This document shows, piece by piece, positions 42,590 to 52,299 of a stretch of DNA of 64,000 nucleotides. Position 1 is the first letter of the stretch, and each line of letters begins with the position of its first letter. Made by a program: the position numbers and the translations under genes. The notes under the pieces were generated by a model that did not search any database, was not told where the DNA came from, and was given only the letters and a program-made list of their open reading frames with translations. Origin of the DNA: Arthrobacter sp. PAMC25284 (GTDB taxonomy: Bacteria; Actinomycetota; Actinomycetes; Actinomycetales; Micrococcaceae); contig NZ_CP080382.1 in NCBI RefSeq assembly GCF_019443425.1, positions 2,604,001 through 2,668,000 of the forward strand. Reading direction: 5' to 3'.

Positions 42590-44065
42590 ATGACGCTTAA
42601 CAAGTTTCCCCTCCCCGACGTCGGCGAAGGACTCACCGAGGCCGAGATCGTCTCCTGGAAGGTCAAAGCCGGCGACACCGTCGCCATCAACGACATCATC
42701 TGTGAAATCGAGACCGCCAAGTCGCTCGTCGAATTGCCCTCGCCGTTCGCCGGCACGGTCACGGAGTTGCTGGTTCCTGAGGGCGTGACGGTTGAGGTCG
42801 GGACGCCGATCATCAGCGTGACCGACGCGGCGGACGCCGGCCCGGCGGCGGCTCCCGGGGCGGCTGACCTTCCGCTGTACGGGAAGCTGGAGGTGCAAAC
42901 TTCCGACGCCGGCGAGTTGGGCAGCGGCCCGCTCGTAGGCTCCGGGCCCAAGGCCGACGCCGTGAAGCGCCGCCAGCGGATTGCCGCCACGCCGGCGGCC
43001 GCAGCCGCGTCGAGCGTCACGCCTGCCGGACAACCGCCTGCCGGACCGCCGGCGGCCGTCGAGAGCCACGACATCTGGATCAGCTCGCCGGCCAGCGCCG
43101 CACGGGAGTCCCCGGCCGAAAACCAGGAGCGTCCCACCTTCGGCGGCGCCATCAGCGGACTCGTCAACAAGGTGCTGGCCAAACCGCCGGTGCGCAAGAT
43201 CGCCCGCGACCTCGGCATCGACCTCGCAGACGTGATCCCCACGGGTGCCCGCGGCGAAGTCACCCGGGAGGACCTGGTGAGCTACCAGGCCCAGCGGGAC
43301 GCCGAAGTCGACCAGGCGGACACGTTCTGGGGCAAGACCGGCCGCCCGCAGGAGCAGCGGATTGAAAGGATCCCGGTTAAGGGCGTCCGCAAAGCCACGG
43401 CCAAGGCCATGGTCGAGTCCGCTTTCGCCGCACCGCATGTGAGCATCTTCGTCGACGTCGACGCCAGCCGCACAATGGAGTTCGTCAAGCGGCTCAAGGT
43501 CTCGCGGGACTTCGACGGCATCAAGGTCTCGCCGCTGCTGATCCTTGCCAAGGCCGTTATTTGGGCTGCCGCCCGTAACCCGAGCGTCAATGCCACCTGG
43601 GTGGACAACCCGGACGGCAGTGACACCGCCGAGATCCACGTCAAGCACTTCATGAACCTGGGCATCGCCGCCGCCACACCGCGCGGCCTGATGGTCCCCA
43701 ACATCAAGAATGCCCAGGACCTCTCGCTCAAGGAGCTGGCCCTGGCCCTCAACGACCTGGCCGTCACGGCCCGGGCAGGAAAGACGCAGCCGGCCCAAAT
43801 GCAGGGCGGCACCCTGACGGTGACGAATATCGGTGCCCTCGGCATCGATACCGGCACCCCGATCATCAACCCGGGCGAGGTCGCAATCGTGGCCTTCGGC
43901 ACGATTAAGCAAAAACCCTGGGTCCTCGACGGGGAGGTCATTCCCCGCTGGATCACGACGCTGGGCGGCTCCTTCGACCACCGCGTGGTGGACGGGGACC
44001 TGTCGGCCCGGTTCATGGCCGACGTCGCCGCGATCCTGGAGGAGCCCGCGCTCCTGCTGGACTGA
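42590..44065 (+). CDS. bkdC: 2-oxo acid dehydrogenase E2 (dihydrolipoamide acyltransferase)
   Basis: A 491-residue E2 core subunit. The N-terminal lipoyl domain has [15 protein letters not shown] with lipoyl Lys 44. A Pro/Ala-rich linker leads to the peripheral subunit-binding domain ([29 protein letters not shown]). The C-terminal catalytic domain ends with [14 protein letters not shown] (HxxxDG). It transfers the acyl group to CoA. No E3 (lipoamide dehydrogenase) gene is in this cluster, so a shared E3 elsewhere is required. Confidence 0.93.
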   Translation: MTLNKFPLPDVGEGLTEAEIVSWKVKAGDTVAINDIICEIETAKSLVELPSPFAGTVTELLVPEGVTVEVGTPIISVTDAADAGPAAAPGAADLPLYGKLEVQTSDAGELGSGPLVGSGPKADAVKRRQRIAATPAAAAASSVTPAGQPPAGPPAAVESHDIWISSPASAARESPAENQERPTFGGAISGLVNKVLAKPPVRKIARDLGIDLADVIPTGARGEVTREDLVSYQAQRDAEVDQADTFWGKTGRPQEQRIERIPVKGVRKATAKAMVESAFAAPHVSIFVDVDASRTMEFVKRLKVSRDFDGIKVSPLLILAKAVIWAAARNPSVNATWVDNPDGSDTAEIHVKHFMNLGIAAATPRGLMVPNIKNAQDLSLKELALALNDLAVTARAGKTQPAQMQGGTLTVTNIGALGIDTGTPIINPGEVAIVAFGTIKQKPWVLDGEVIPRWITTLGGSFDHRVVDGDLSARFMADVAAILEEPALLLD

Positions 44066-44222
44066 CAGGAGTCAATCCGGGCTGCCGGCGTCCTGTCCTG
44101 GCACGGACGCCGGCATCCGGGGATTCACTCAGGATCCGCCGGTGCTGTCCCGGCCGCCCGGCGGGAGGCTACAGTTGCACCAGCCCTGCCGGTCCGGCGG
44201 TCGCGGATCAAAGGAGATGTGC

Positions 44223-45815
44223 GTGTTCTCGAGCCCCTTCCCTGACGTCGATATTCCCGACGTCAGCATCTATGACTATCTTTTCAGGGGCCTTACCGGG
44301 GCAGAGTTGGACCGGACCGCCGTCGTGGACGGCGCCAGCGGCACGGCGACCACCTATCGGGAGCTGACCGCCCAAGTTGATGCTCTGGCCGGAGCCGTGG
44401 CGGCCCGTGGCCTGGGCGTCCACGGGGTTGCCGCGGTCCTGTGCCCGAACATCCCCGCCTTTCCGGTGGTCTTCCACGGCCTGTTACGAGCAGGCGCCAC
44501 GATCACCACCATCAACTCGCTGTACACCGCGGATGAAATCGCGCATCAGCTCACCGACGCCGGAGCTGACTGGCTGTTCACCATCTCTGCGTTGCTGCCG
44601 GCCGCACGCGAGGCAGCCGAACGGACAGGTATCCCGGCCGAGCGGCTGGTGGTGCTGGATGGCGCCGACGGCCACCCGTCCTTGCAGGATTTCCTCGCTG
44701 CGGGAGCGCCGGCCCCGGAGGTGGCAATTGATGCTGCCACCCACATCGCGGTGATGCCGTATTCCTCCGGCACCACCGGCCGGCCTAAAGGCGTTTTGCT
44801 CAGCCACCGCAACCTGGTGGCAAACGTCGAGCAATCCCGCGGGTTATTGGACATTGGAGCCGAAGACCGTCTCCTGGCGCTCCTGCCGTTTTTCCACATT
44901 TACGGCATGACCGTGCTGTTGAATCTGGCCTTCCGGCAGCGGGCGCGGCTTGTCACCATGGCAAAATTCGAACTGCCGGAATTCCTGCGGATCGTCCAGG
45001 AACGCCGCTGCAGCTATCTCTTCATCGCCCCGCCGCTGGCCGTGGCCCTGTCCAAACATCCGATGGTCGATGAGTACGACCTCAGTTCCGTCCACACCAC
45101 GCTCTCCGGCGCGGCGCCGCTGGACGGTGAGCTTGGGACGCTGCTGGCAGAACGCCTCGGCTGCCGGGTGCTGCAGGGCTACGGAATGACCGAGATGAGC
45201 CCGGTTTCGCATCTGATCCCGCGGAACGCCCCTGGCGTGCCCGTCAGCTCAGTCGGGTACACCGTGCCGAACATGGAGTGCAGGCTCGTGGATCCCGCCA
45301 CGGGCGAGGACCTTGAAATTCCGGCGGTGGGCGAAAGCGCTGCCGGGCACCTGCTGTGCCGCGGGCCGAACGTGATGCTGGGCTACCTGAACCGCCCCGA
45401 AGAAACTGCCGATACCCTGGACTCGGACGGATACCTTCACACCGGCGATATTGCCACGGTGCGGGCCGACGGCGTCGTGACGATCGTGGACCGGCTCAAG
45501 GAACTCATCAAGTACAAGGGGTACCAGGTCGCCCCGGCTGAACTGGAGGCGCTGCTCCTGACCCATCCGGGCATCGCCGACGCCGCAGTGATCGGCACGA
45601 ATGATGCCGACGGCCAGGAAGTGCCAAAGGCGTTTATCGTCCGGCAGGACGGACCTGTGGGCGAGGCGCTCGATGAGGGCGCCGTGACCGAGTTCGTGGC
45701 CGCCCGCGTTGCGCCGTTCAAAAAGGTCCATCACGTCGAATTTATCGATGCCGTGCCGAAGTCGGCCTCTGGCAAGATCCTGCGCCGGATCCTCAAAACC
45801 ACCGACCGGACGTAG
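44223..45815 (+). CDS. AMP-forming acyl-CoA ligase (4-coumarate-CoA ligase-like)
   Basis: A 530-residue adenylate-forming enzyme. The P-loop MPYSSGTTGRPKGVLLSH, the core GYGMTEMSPVS and the C-terminal hinge/lysine regions YLHTGDIATVRADG and PKSASGKILRRILK are diagnostic. It activates a carboxylic acid to acyl-CoA; the substrate is unknown. I chose GTG 44223: AAGGAG (44211-44216) then has a normal 6-base spacing, while for ATG 44217 it would abut the codon. It lies 157 bases after E2. The substrate might feed the same pathway. Confidence 0.9.
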   Translation: MFSSPFPDVDIPDVSIYDYLFRGLTGAELDRTAVVDGASGTATTYRELTAQVDALAGAVAARGLGVHGVAAVLCPNIPAFPVVFHGLLRAGATITTINSLYTADEIAHQLTDAGADWLFTISALLPAAREAAERTGIPAERLVVLDGADGHPSLQDFLAAGAPAPEVAIDAATHIAVMPYSSGTTGRPKGVLLSHRNLVANVEQSRGLLDIGAEDRLLALLPFFHIYGMTVLLNLAFRQRARLVTMAKFELPEFLRIVQERRCSYLFIAPPLAVALSKHPMVDEYDLSSVHTTLSGAAPLDGELGTLLAERLGCRVLQGYGMTEMSPVSHLIPRNAPGVPVSSVGYTVPNMECRLVDPATGEDLEIPAVGESAAGHLLCRGPNVMLGYLNRPEETADTLDSDGYLHTGDIATVRADGVVTIVDRLKELIKYKGYQVAPAELEALLLTHPGIADAAVIGTNDADGQEVPKAFIVRQDGPVGEALDEGAVTEFVAARVAPFKKVHHVEFIDAVPKSASGKILRRILKTTDRT

Positions 45816-45824
45816 CGCCGGTGG

Positions 45825-45888
45825 CAAAATCCTGTGCCGGGTGCTCAAGATGGCCAGACGGCCGGAGAGCGCCCGGCACAGGATTTTG
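45825..45888. terminator. 17-bp hairpin resembling a duplicated ligase 3' end
   Basis: Arms CAAAATCCTGTGCCGGG (45825-45841) and CCCGGCACAGGATTTTG (45872-45888) pair perfectly. The A-run on one side and T-run on the other suit a bidirectional terminator between convergent genes. The left arm and following bases (45823-45850) closely repeat the end of the ligase gene: GGKILCRVLK versus the ligase's SGKILRRILK, so it looks like a duplicated fragment. Confidence 0.7.
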
Positions 45889-45900
45889 GCGCGCCGCCGG

Positions 45901-46332
45901 CTACTTGGCGGAGTCGGTCTTGGCGATGTAGACATCGCACGGGGCATTGTGGGCCACGCTGTTGGCAACGCTGCCCAGCACCCGGCCGATCCCCTGCATG
46001 CGCCGGTTGCCGACAACAATCATCAAAGCGTTGGTCCGCGCGGCTTCCGCGATCAGAGCCTCTGCCGGCTTTCCGCGGGCCGCGGAATAGGTGACAGGGG
46101 TTTCGGCCGTTCGCAGCGACGACGCGACGTTCTTTGCAATCTTCTCGGCATTCCCGGCATCGGAAACGATCCAGGTGTCGCTGCCGCTGCCAAAGACCTC
46201 GGTCCTGTCACTGTCGAATGCGCTGACTACGTGCAGAGTGGCCCCGAGGGAGGCCGCCATGCCCAATGCAGTGCGGGCCGCCTTCATTGCAGTCTCGCTG
46301 CCGTCGACGCCCACCACGATGATTCCGGTCAT
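45901..46332 (-). CDS. Universal stress protein
   Basis: A 143-residue single UspA domain. It starts MTGIIVVGVDGSETAMKAARTAL and has the ATP-binding GNRRMQGIGRVLGSVANSVA (G-x2-G-x9-G(S) form). ATG 46332 follows GAGGAGCAAATA; the open frame further upstream has no similarity and is ignored. It is convergent with the ligase and separated from it by the hairpin. Confidence 0.92.
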   Translation of the reverse strand: MTGIIVVGVDGSETAMKAARTALGMAASLGATLHVVSAFDSDRTEVFGSGSDTWIVSDAGNAEKIAKNVASSLRTAETPVTYSAARGKPAEALIAEAARTNALMIVVGNRRMQGIGRVLGSVANSVAHNAPCDVYIAKTDSAK

Positions 46333-46390
46333 TATTTGCTCCTCAGGTTCTGCGAAAAATCTTCGGTCACACACCAGCGCTTGACTCAGG

Positions 46391-47683
46391 CTACAGCGCG
46401 GCGATGGCTTCCCGCAGGACCGGCGCGAGGCGCCGGACACCTTCGCGGATCGATTCCGGTGGCACGGCGCTGAACGCGAGCCGCAGCTTGTTTGACGGCT
46501 CGTCCGAAGGCGAAAAAGCGGCACCCGGGATAAAGATGACCCCCGCATCGATCGCGGTCCGGAGCAGCGGATAGCTGTCCACCCCTTCGGGCAGGGTGAC
46601 CCAGATGAAGAAGCCGCCTTCCGGATTCGTCCAGCTCAGGCCCTCGGGCATAAATTCCGCCAAGGCGGCGAGCATCGCATCGCAACGTTCCTTGTACAGG
46701 CCCCGGTACGTGACGATCTGGTCGCGCCAGTCGTAATCGCGGAGGTAGGCGGACACCAGCATCTGGTTGAGCGTCGGAGGGCAGAGGGTCACTGCCTCAG
46801 CGGCCAGATAATAACGGCGCTGCAGGTGGGCCGGAACGAGGGCCCAACCGATCCGCAGTCCCGGGGCGAAGATCTTCGAGAAGGATCCCATGTAGATGAC
46901 GTCGTCGGGGTTGCCGGCCCGCAGCGGCGTCAGCGGTTCCCCGTCAAAGCGGAGTAGCCCGTATGGGTTGTCCTCCAAAATTAGAATATTCGCTTCACGG
47001 CATATGTCGACCGTCCGCTGCCGGCGTTCCGCGGAGAGCGTGATGCCGGAGGGGTTGTTGAAGCTCGGGATCGTGTACAGGAACTTGATGGCCTTGCCTT
47101 CGGCCTGCAGCGTCGCGATCTTAGCCTCGAGCAACTCGGGAACGATGCCGTCCCCGTCCATGGGTACCGGCTCAACCTGCACCTGGTACGCCTCGAAGGT
47201 GTTGAGTGCACCAACATAGGTCGGGTCCTCGACGAGGATGACGTCGCCAGGATTGCAAAAGACCTTGGTGGCAACATCCTGCGCGGACTGCGAACCGGCG
47301 GTAATAACGACGTTGGCCGGGTCCGCATCGAGGATCCCCTCCGCGGCCATGACCTCGCAAATCTGGGTGCGCAGTTCCTCGGTGCCTTGTCCTCCGCCAT
47401 ACTGCAGGGCTGTCAGCCCCTCTTCGGCAATGATCGCCGCGGCCGTCTGTCCCAGCCGATCAAGCGGCAACGATTGGAGGTACGGACTTCCTCCGGCGAG
47501 CGAGACGAGCCCCGGGCGCAGTGAGATGTCAAAGACGTCCCGGACGGCTGACTGTTTGATATTCGCGGCGCGCTCCGAGAAGAGGGTCTCGTGGCGATGG
47601 GCGGCCGTGGCCGCGCGTTCAATTGCTTCCAGGGCCTCGGCCGGGAGGTGTCCGGCGGCCGTATCAAGTGTTTCGTGGGTCAC
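46391..47683 (-). CDS. PLP-dependent aminotransferase (class I/II, LysN/2-aminoadipate type)
   Basis: A 430-residue aminotransferase without the N-terminal GntR domain of MocR regulators. It has LVSLAGGSPYLQSLPLD, LQYGGGQGTEELR, YTIPSFNNPSGITLS, LEDNPYG and the PLP lysine in GSFSKIFAPGLRIGW. The group includes 2-aminoadipate and broad-specificity aminotransferases. GTG 47683 is preceded (minus strand) by TAGGCT at 47691-47696, ending seven bases before it, consistent with a leaderless start. Confidence 0.9.
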   Translation of the reverse strand: MTHETLDTAAGHLPAEALEAIERAATAAHRHETLFSERAANIKQSAVRDVFDISLRPGLVSLAGGSPYLQSLPLDRLGQTAAAIIAEEGLTALQYGGGQGTEELRTQICEVMAAEGILDADPANVVITAGSQSAQDVATKVFCNPGDVILVEDPTYVGALNTFEAYQVQVEPVPMDGDGIVPELLEAKIATLQAEGKAIKFLYTIPSFNNPSGITLSAERRQRTVDICREANILILEDNPYGLLRFDGEPLTPLRAGNPDDVIYMGSFSKIFAPGLRIGWALVPAHLQRRYYLAAEAVTLCPPTLNQMLVSAYLRDYDWRDQIVTYRGLYKERCDAMLAALAEFMPEGLSWTNPEGGFFIWVTLPEGVDSYPLLRTAIDAGVIFIPGAAFSPSDEPSNKLRLAFSAVPPESIREGVRRLAPVLREAIAAL

Positions 47684-48086
47684 ATTTCCCAGCCTACAGC
47701 CAGTGTTGTCTTGAAGAAAACTTTTGTTGACTTTGACCTCCTGCGGGCCGCCGGATCCGCCGCCGGCCCGCAGGAAACTGCATAACGATCGGGCCCCCGA
47801 CCCGTGGTGCGCGGCGTGAAACGTCCACAACTAAGTAGTGTGATAGTTTCCTCGGGAATGTGATCCGCAACATAGTCTGCACCAGGGCTTGGCCGGAAGG
47901 CATGCGGAGGGCCAGGAACCCGAATGGCCTAGAGCCCGGAGCAGCGGTGACCACCGCCTGCCAGGGGACGACGGAAGGACCGATGATTGTGAATAATGGA
48001 ATCACCCCGGCGTACGGCCCGGCAGGTCCAGGCTGTCACGCGATGACGGGATCCGAACAGACAATGCCGATCCAGAACTAGTCCCA
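47684..48086. promoter_or_regulatory. Divergent intergenic region before the oligopeptide ABC operon
   Basis: A 403-base region with no convincing gene; a 73-residue open frame (47860-48081) has no ribosome-binding site or recognisable content. It holds a perfect 12-bp hairpin, TCCTGCGGGCCG (47739-47750) and CGGCCCGCAGGA (47764-47775). It must carry the promoter of the oligopeptide operon, perhaps near GATAGT at about 47841, but I cannot place it firmly. Confidence 0.4.
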
Positions 48087-49073
48087 ATGCTCCGCTACCT
48101 CACCAAACGTGCCCTCACCTACGTCGTGATGATTTTCCTCACCACGAGTGCCGGGTACCTGCTTGCCGTGACGACGTTGCAGCCCGCACTGCTCGAACAG
48201 GAGCGGATTCCGCGGCCCACCCCGGAGCAAGTGGTCAACTCCTTCCGGCTCAAGGGACTCGACCCCACCCTCAGCCCCGGGGAACGCTACGTTGACTGGC
48301 TGACGGCCGTTCTCACCCGTTGGGATTGGGGGCAGAGTCCCAACGGAGCCTTCATCAACGCCGAATTCGGCGACCGTGTACTGATCTCCACCCGCCTGTT
48401 CCTGGCATCCATCATCCTGACACTCATCATCGGCGTCGCCCTCGGTGTCTTCACCGCCGCCCGCCAGTACAAGGCCTCGGACCGGGTGATCACGTCCTAC
48501 AGCTACCTTATGTACATCGTCCCGGCACCGATCGCCTACTTCCTGGTGCAGCTCGGCGCCATCAACATCAACGAGACCGTCGGTGAGCGGATCTTCTTCG
48601 TCACGGGCATCTCCACCCCCGGGTTGGAGGGCAACGGCTGGGTCCAATTCGTGGACATGCTGGCGCACTACGCGGTTCCGACGTTCGCCATCACCATCGT
48701 GGGCTGGGGCGCCTACCAGATTTCCCAGCGCCAGTACCTGCTGGACAACGTCAATGCCGACTTCGTCCGGACCGCCCGGGCCAAAGGACTGACCCGGAAC
48801 CAGGCCATTACCCGGCACGCCCTGCGCGTATCCTTCATCCCGGTGGCGCAAAGTATCGCCTTCACGATCCCGGCCATTTTCGCCGGCGGCTTCTTCGCGG
48901 AAAAGATCTTCGCCTGGCATGGGGTGGGCTCCTGGTCGATTGATTCCATCGCCCTGCAGGACGTCAACGCCGCAACGGCGACGCTCGCCTACGGATCGGT
49001 GATCTTCGCCATCGGCGCGATCCTGGCCGACTTCGCCACCACACTCGTTGACCCGAGGGTAAGGGTTCAGTAG
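48087..49073 (+). CDS. oppB: Peptide/oligopeptide ABC transporter permease (OppB-like)
   Basis: A 328-residue permease. It starts MLRYLTKRALTYVVMIFLTTS and has about six membrane segments with the cytoplasmic coupling helix DFVRTARAKGLTRNQAITRHALR (EAA loop). It belongs to the four-gene peptide-uptake operon with the second permease three bases after its stop. It forms the membrane channel with OppC. Confidence 0.93.
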   Translation: MLRYLTKRALTYVVMIFLTTSAGYLLAVTTLQPALLEQERIPRPTPEQVVNSFRLKGLDPTLSPGERYVDWLTAVLTRWDWGQSPNGAFINAEFGDRVLISTRLFLASIILTLIIGVALGVFTAARQYKASDRVITSYSYLMYIVPAPIAYFLVQLGAININETVGERIFFVTGISTPGLEGNGWVQFVDMLAHYAVPTFAITIVGWGAYQISQRQYLLDNVNADFVRTARAKGLTRNQAITRHALRVSFIPVAQSIAFTIPAIFAGGFFAEKIFAWHGVGSWSIDSIALQDVNAATATLAYGSVIFAIGAILADFATTLVDPRVRVQ

Positions 49074-49075
49074 CC

Positions 49076-50062
49076 ATGACCAACCTCAACGCCCTGGACC
49101 CGGCCGCCGTCGCCGAGGAAGCCGCCATCGAGCACGACGGCGTTGTCATCGCCAAGTCGCGGATCATCCTGCGCCGGTTCCTGCGCAACAAGACCGCCGT
49201 CGCCGGTCTGGTCATCTTCGTGGCCCTGACGCTCTTCTCCTTCGTCGGCGGCTACTTCACCAGCTGGGACAAGGAGACGATCGACCCCTTCAACATCGGC
49301 ATGGGCCCCTCGGCGGAACACCTGCTGGGCACGTCGCAGGCGGGTATAGACCTGTATTCCCTGACGGTGGAGGGCACCCGGATCTCAATCCTGATCGGAC
49401 TCGTGGTGGGCCTCGTGTCCGTCTTGATTGCCGCGGTCTACGGCTGCACCATGGCGTATTTCGGCGGCAAGGTGGACAAGGTGATGCTTTTCATCCTGGA
49501 AGCCCTCATCATGATGCCTGCCCTGCTGGTGGTTGCTGTCGCCACGAGCGGCGGCGGCAGCGGGCTGAAAAGCAATCTCCCCAGCTGGCTGCTGCTCATT
49601 ATCGTTTTGTTGATCTTCAGCTGGATGGGCACAGCCCGCCTCATCCGTTCCCTGTCGATGTCCCTCATGCAGCGGGACTTCGTCAAGGCCGCCCAGTACA
49701 TGGGGATCCCGCCGCGCCGCATCGTGTGGCGGCACCTCGTGCCCAACATTGGATCCCTCCTGGTCCTTGACGTCACCCGCGGCGTGACCGGTGCCATCCT
49801 CGCCGAAGTGGCCTTCTCCTTTATTGGCATCGGCATCAAGGTTCCTGATGTCAGCCTGGGCGTGCTGATCGGGCAGGCCACCTCGCAGGTCTCCACCTTC
49901 CCGTGGATGTTCTGGGTGCCGCTGACTGTGATGTTCCTGCTGACCGGGTCGCTCGCCATGATGAATGACGGCCTGCGGGACGCCTTCGACCCCCACTCGA
50001 GCTCCATTGGCAGCGCCGCCGGGCGCAAAGCAAAGAAATCCGCAAAGAAGAAGACCTCATGA
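49076..50062 (+). CDS. oppC: Peptide/oligopeptide ABC transporter permease (OppC-like)
   Basis: A 328-residue permease with a hydrophilic N-terminus of about 45 residues and six membrane segments. The OppC N-terminal block (LRRFLRNKTAVAGLVIFVAL) and the EAA-loop QRDFVKAAQYMGIPPRRIVWRH are present. The Lys/Ala-rich C-terminus is cytoplasmic. The stop overlaps the ATP-binding gene's ATG by four bases (ATGA). Confidence 0.93.
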   Translation: MTNLNALDPAAVAEEAAIEHDGVVIAKSRIILRRFLRNKTAVAGLVIFVALTLFSFVGGYFTSWDKETIDPFNIGMGPSAEHLLGTSQAGIDLYSLTVEGTRISILIGLVVGLVSVLIAAVYGCTMAYFGGKVDKVMLFILEALIMMPALLVVAVATSGGGSGLKSNLPSWLLLIIVLLIFSWMGTARLIRSLSMSLMQRDFVKAAQYMGIPPRRIVWRHLVPNIGSLLVLDVTRGVTGAILAEVAFSFIGIGIKVPDVSLGVLIGQATSQVSTFPWMFWVPLTVMFLLTGSLAMMNDGLRDAFDPHSSSIGSAAGRKAKKSAKKKTS

Positions 50063-52248
50063 GCAGCGACCTCACCGCCAGCACCGACGCCGTCCATCCC
50101 GTGGCAGAACGGCTCCACGTCGCCGGGCTGCACGCCCCCACGGACGCCGTACTGTCCGTCCGGGACCTGAACGTCCGCTTCAACACCGAAAACGGTGTGG
50201 TGCATGCCGTCCGCGGCATCGACTTCGATCTGCTGCCGGGGAAGACCCTCGGCATCGTGGGTGAATCCGGCTCCGGCAAGTCCGTCACGTCCATGGCCGT
50301 TATGGGCCTGCTCCCCACCACCGCGCAGGTCACGGGCTCGGTCCGGCTCCTGGGCCAGGAACTGCTGGGCCTGAGCGACAAAGCCATGTGCCGGCACCGC
50401 GGCAAAGAACTGGCCATGGTGTTTCAGGATCCGCTGTCCTCGCTGACGCCGGTCTACACCGTCGGCAGCCAGATCATCGAGGCGCTGACGGTCCACAATC
50501 CGGGTATGAGCACGCAGGCCAAGACGGCCCGCGCCGCGGAGCTCCTGGCCATGGTGGGGATTGCGAGCCCGCAGGCGCGGCTCAAGTCCTTCCCGCACGA
50601 ATTCTCCGGCGGCATGCGGCAGCGGGTCATGATCGCCATCGCGATCGCCAACAACCCCAGGGTGCTCATAGCCGATGAGCCGACGACGGCGCTGGACGTC
50701 ACCATTCAAGCCCAGGTGCTTGAGGTACTGCATAAAGCGCAGGAGGAGACCGGCGCCGCCGTCGTGATGATCACCCACGACCTCGGCGTGGTGGCCGGGA
50801 TGGCTGACGACATTATGGTCATGTACGCTGGCAAACCCGTCGAGAACGGCACCGTGGATGACATCTACTACCGGCCGCGCATGCCGTACACCATGGGACT
50901 GCTCGGAGCCGTACCCCGGGTGGACGCGGCGGAAAAAACCTCCCTCGTGCCGATCGACGGCATCCCGCCGAACCTCGTCCACACGCCCACGGGTTGCTCG
51001 TTCGCCCCGCGCTGCCCGCTCGCCAGCGACGCCTGCCTGCACGGGGAGCCCGCACTGCGGCCGGTGCCGGGAAGCGACGGGCATAAAGCGGCCTGCATCA
51101 AAACAGATTCCCTCGGCGATGTGGATGTCCGCGAGGTCTTCGCCGCCCCGCCCGTGCCCGTGTCCCGGTTCGACGCGACCCCGCGGGACGAGCGCAAGAC
51201 CGTGCTGGAGCTCCGGGACGTCAGGAAGCATTTCCCGCTCCTGAAAGGCTCCTTGATCAAGCGCCGGATCGGGACCGTCAAAGCCGTGGATGGACTGAGC
51301 TTCGACATCCGCGAAGGCGAGTGCTTCTCGATCGTCGGCGAATCCGGCTGCGGCAAGACCACCACACTGCTCGAAATCATGGAGTTCCACAAAGACCAGG
51401 ATGGCGAGGTGGTGATCGGCGGGCTCAGCAACAAATCGGCCGTCGACTCCAATGCCAAGGCCGCCATGCGCCGGCAGTTGCAAATGGTCTTCCAGGACCC
51501 AACCGGAGCCCTGGACCCGCGGTTCACGGTGTACGAGGTCCTGGCCGAGCCGCTGGAAAACGCCGGCATGTCCAAGCCGGCGATCCGGACGCGAATCATG
51601 GAGCTGATGAAGCTCGTGGGTCTGCAGCCGGACCACGTGAACCGGTTCCCCAATCAGTTCTCCGGCGGACAACGCCAGCGCATCGGCATCGCCCGCGCCT
51701 TGGCGGTAAACCCCAAACTGGTAGTTCTCGATGAACCCGTGTCCGCCCTCGACGTCTCGGTCCAGGCCGGCGTCATCAACCTGCTGGACGAACTCCGGGC
51801 CGAACTGGGACTGAGCTACCTCATGGTTGCCCACGATCTGTCCGTCGTGCGCCACATCTCCAACCGGGTGGCCGTGATGTATCTGGGCAAGATTGTGGAG
51901 ATCGGCGACGTCGACGCCATCTTCGACAATCCCCGCCATCCGTACACCAGGGCCTTGCTCTCCGCGATCCCGATCCCGGATCCCCGGCTGGAGCGCAGCC
52001 GCGAACGCATCATCCTCGACGGCGACCTGCCGTCGCCGCTGGACGCGCCGGCAGGCTGCAATTTCGCCTCCCGCTGCCCGGTGTTCGCCGCGCTTCCGGC
52101 TGACAGGCAGGAGAAGTGCCTCACGCTGGAGCCGCCGCTGGAGTCCGAAGCAAGCCTGGCTGCGGACCCCCCGGACCAGCAGTTCGCGTGTTTCTTTCCC
52201 GACGGACCGCTCGACGCGGATCTGCTCGTGGTCCACCAAACCGACTGA
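50059..52248 (+). CDS. Fused OppD-OppF ATP-binding protein
   Basis: A 729-residue protein with two complete ABC domains on one chain. The first has Walker A GESGSGKSVTS, signature FSGGMRQRVMI and Walker B LIADEPTTALDV, and ends with a cysteine-containing oligopeptide-type extension (SFAPRCPLASDACL). The second has GESGCGKTTTLLEI, FSGGQRQRIGI, VVLDEPVSALDV and another such extension (NFASRCPVFAALPAD). In E. coli these are separate OppD and OppF. It powers the OppBC channel. Confidence 0.95.
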   Translation: MSSDLTASTDAVHPVAERLHVAGLHAPTDAVLSVRDLNVRFNTENGVVHAVRGIDFDLLPGKTLGIVGESGSGKSVTSMAVMGLLPTTAQVTGSVRLLGQELLGLSDKAMCRHRGKELAMVFQDPLSSLTPVYTVGSQIIEALTVHNPGMSTQAKTARAAELLAMVGIASPQARLKSFPHEFSGGMRQRVMIAIAIANNPRVLIADEPTTALDVTIQAQVLEVLHKAQEETGAAVVMITHDLGVVAGMADDIMVMYAGKPVENGTVDDIYYRPRMPYTMGLLGAVPRVDAAEKTSLVPIDGIPPNLVHTPTGCSFAPRCPLASDACLHGEPALRPVPGSDGHKAACIKTDSLGDVDVREVFAAPPVPVSRFDATPRDERKTVLELRDVRKHFPLLKGSLIKRRIGTVKAVDGLSFDIREGECFSIVGESGCGKTTTLLEIMEFHKDQDGEVVIGGLSNKSAVDSNAKAAMRRQLQMVFQDPTGALDPRFTVYEVLAEPLENAGMSKPAIRTRIMELMKLVGLQPDHVNRFPNQFSGGQRQRIGIARALAVNPKLVVLDEPVSALDVSVQAGVINLLDELRAELGLSYLMVAHDLSVVRHISNRVAVMYLGKIVEIGDVDAIFDNPRHPYTRALLSAIPIPDPRLERSRERIILDGDLPSPLDAPAGCNFASRCPVFAALPADRQEKCLTLEPPLESEASLAADPPDQQFACFFPDGPLDADLLVVHQTD

Positions 52249-52299
52249 CTTACCTGATATACAGAGCACCAGGTCTCGTACAAAACGAAGGGAACACCC

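Noticed and set aside
42491..43981. A 496-codon frame opposite the E2 gene
   Set aside because: Antisense shadow; the E2 motifs on the plus strand are unambiguous.
47860..48081. A 73-codon frame before the opp operon
   Set aside because: No ribosome-binding site, no recognisable content, and it ends just before the first permease; probably leader.
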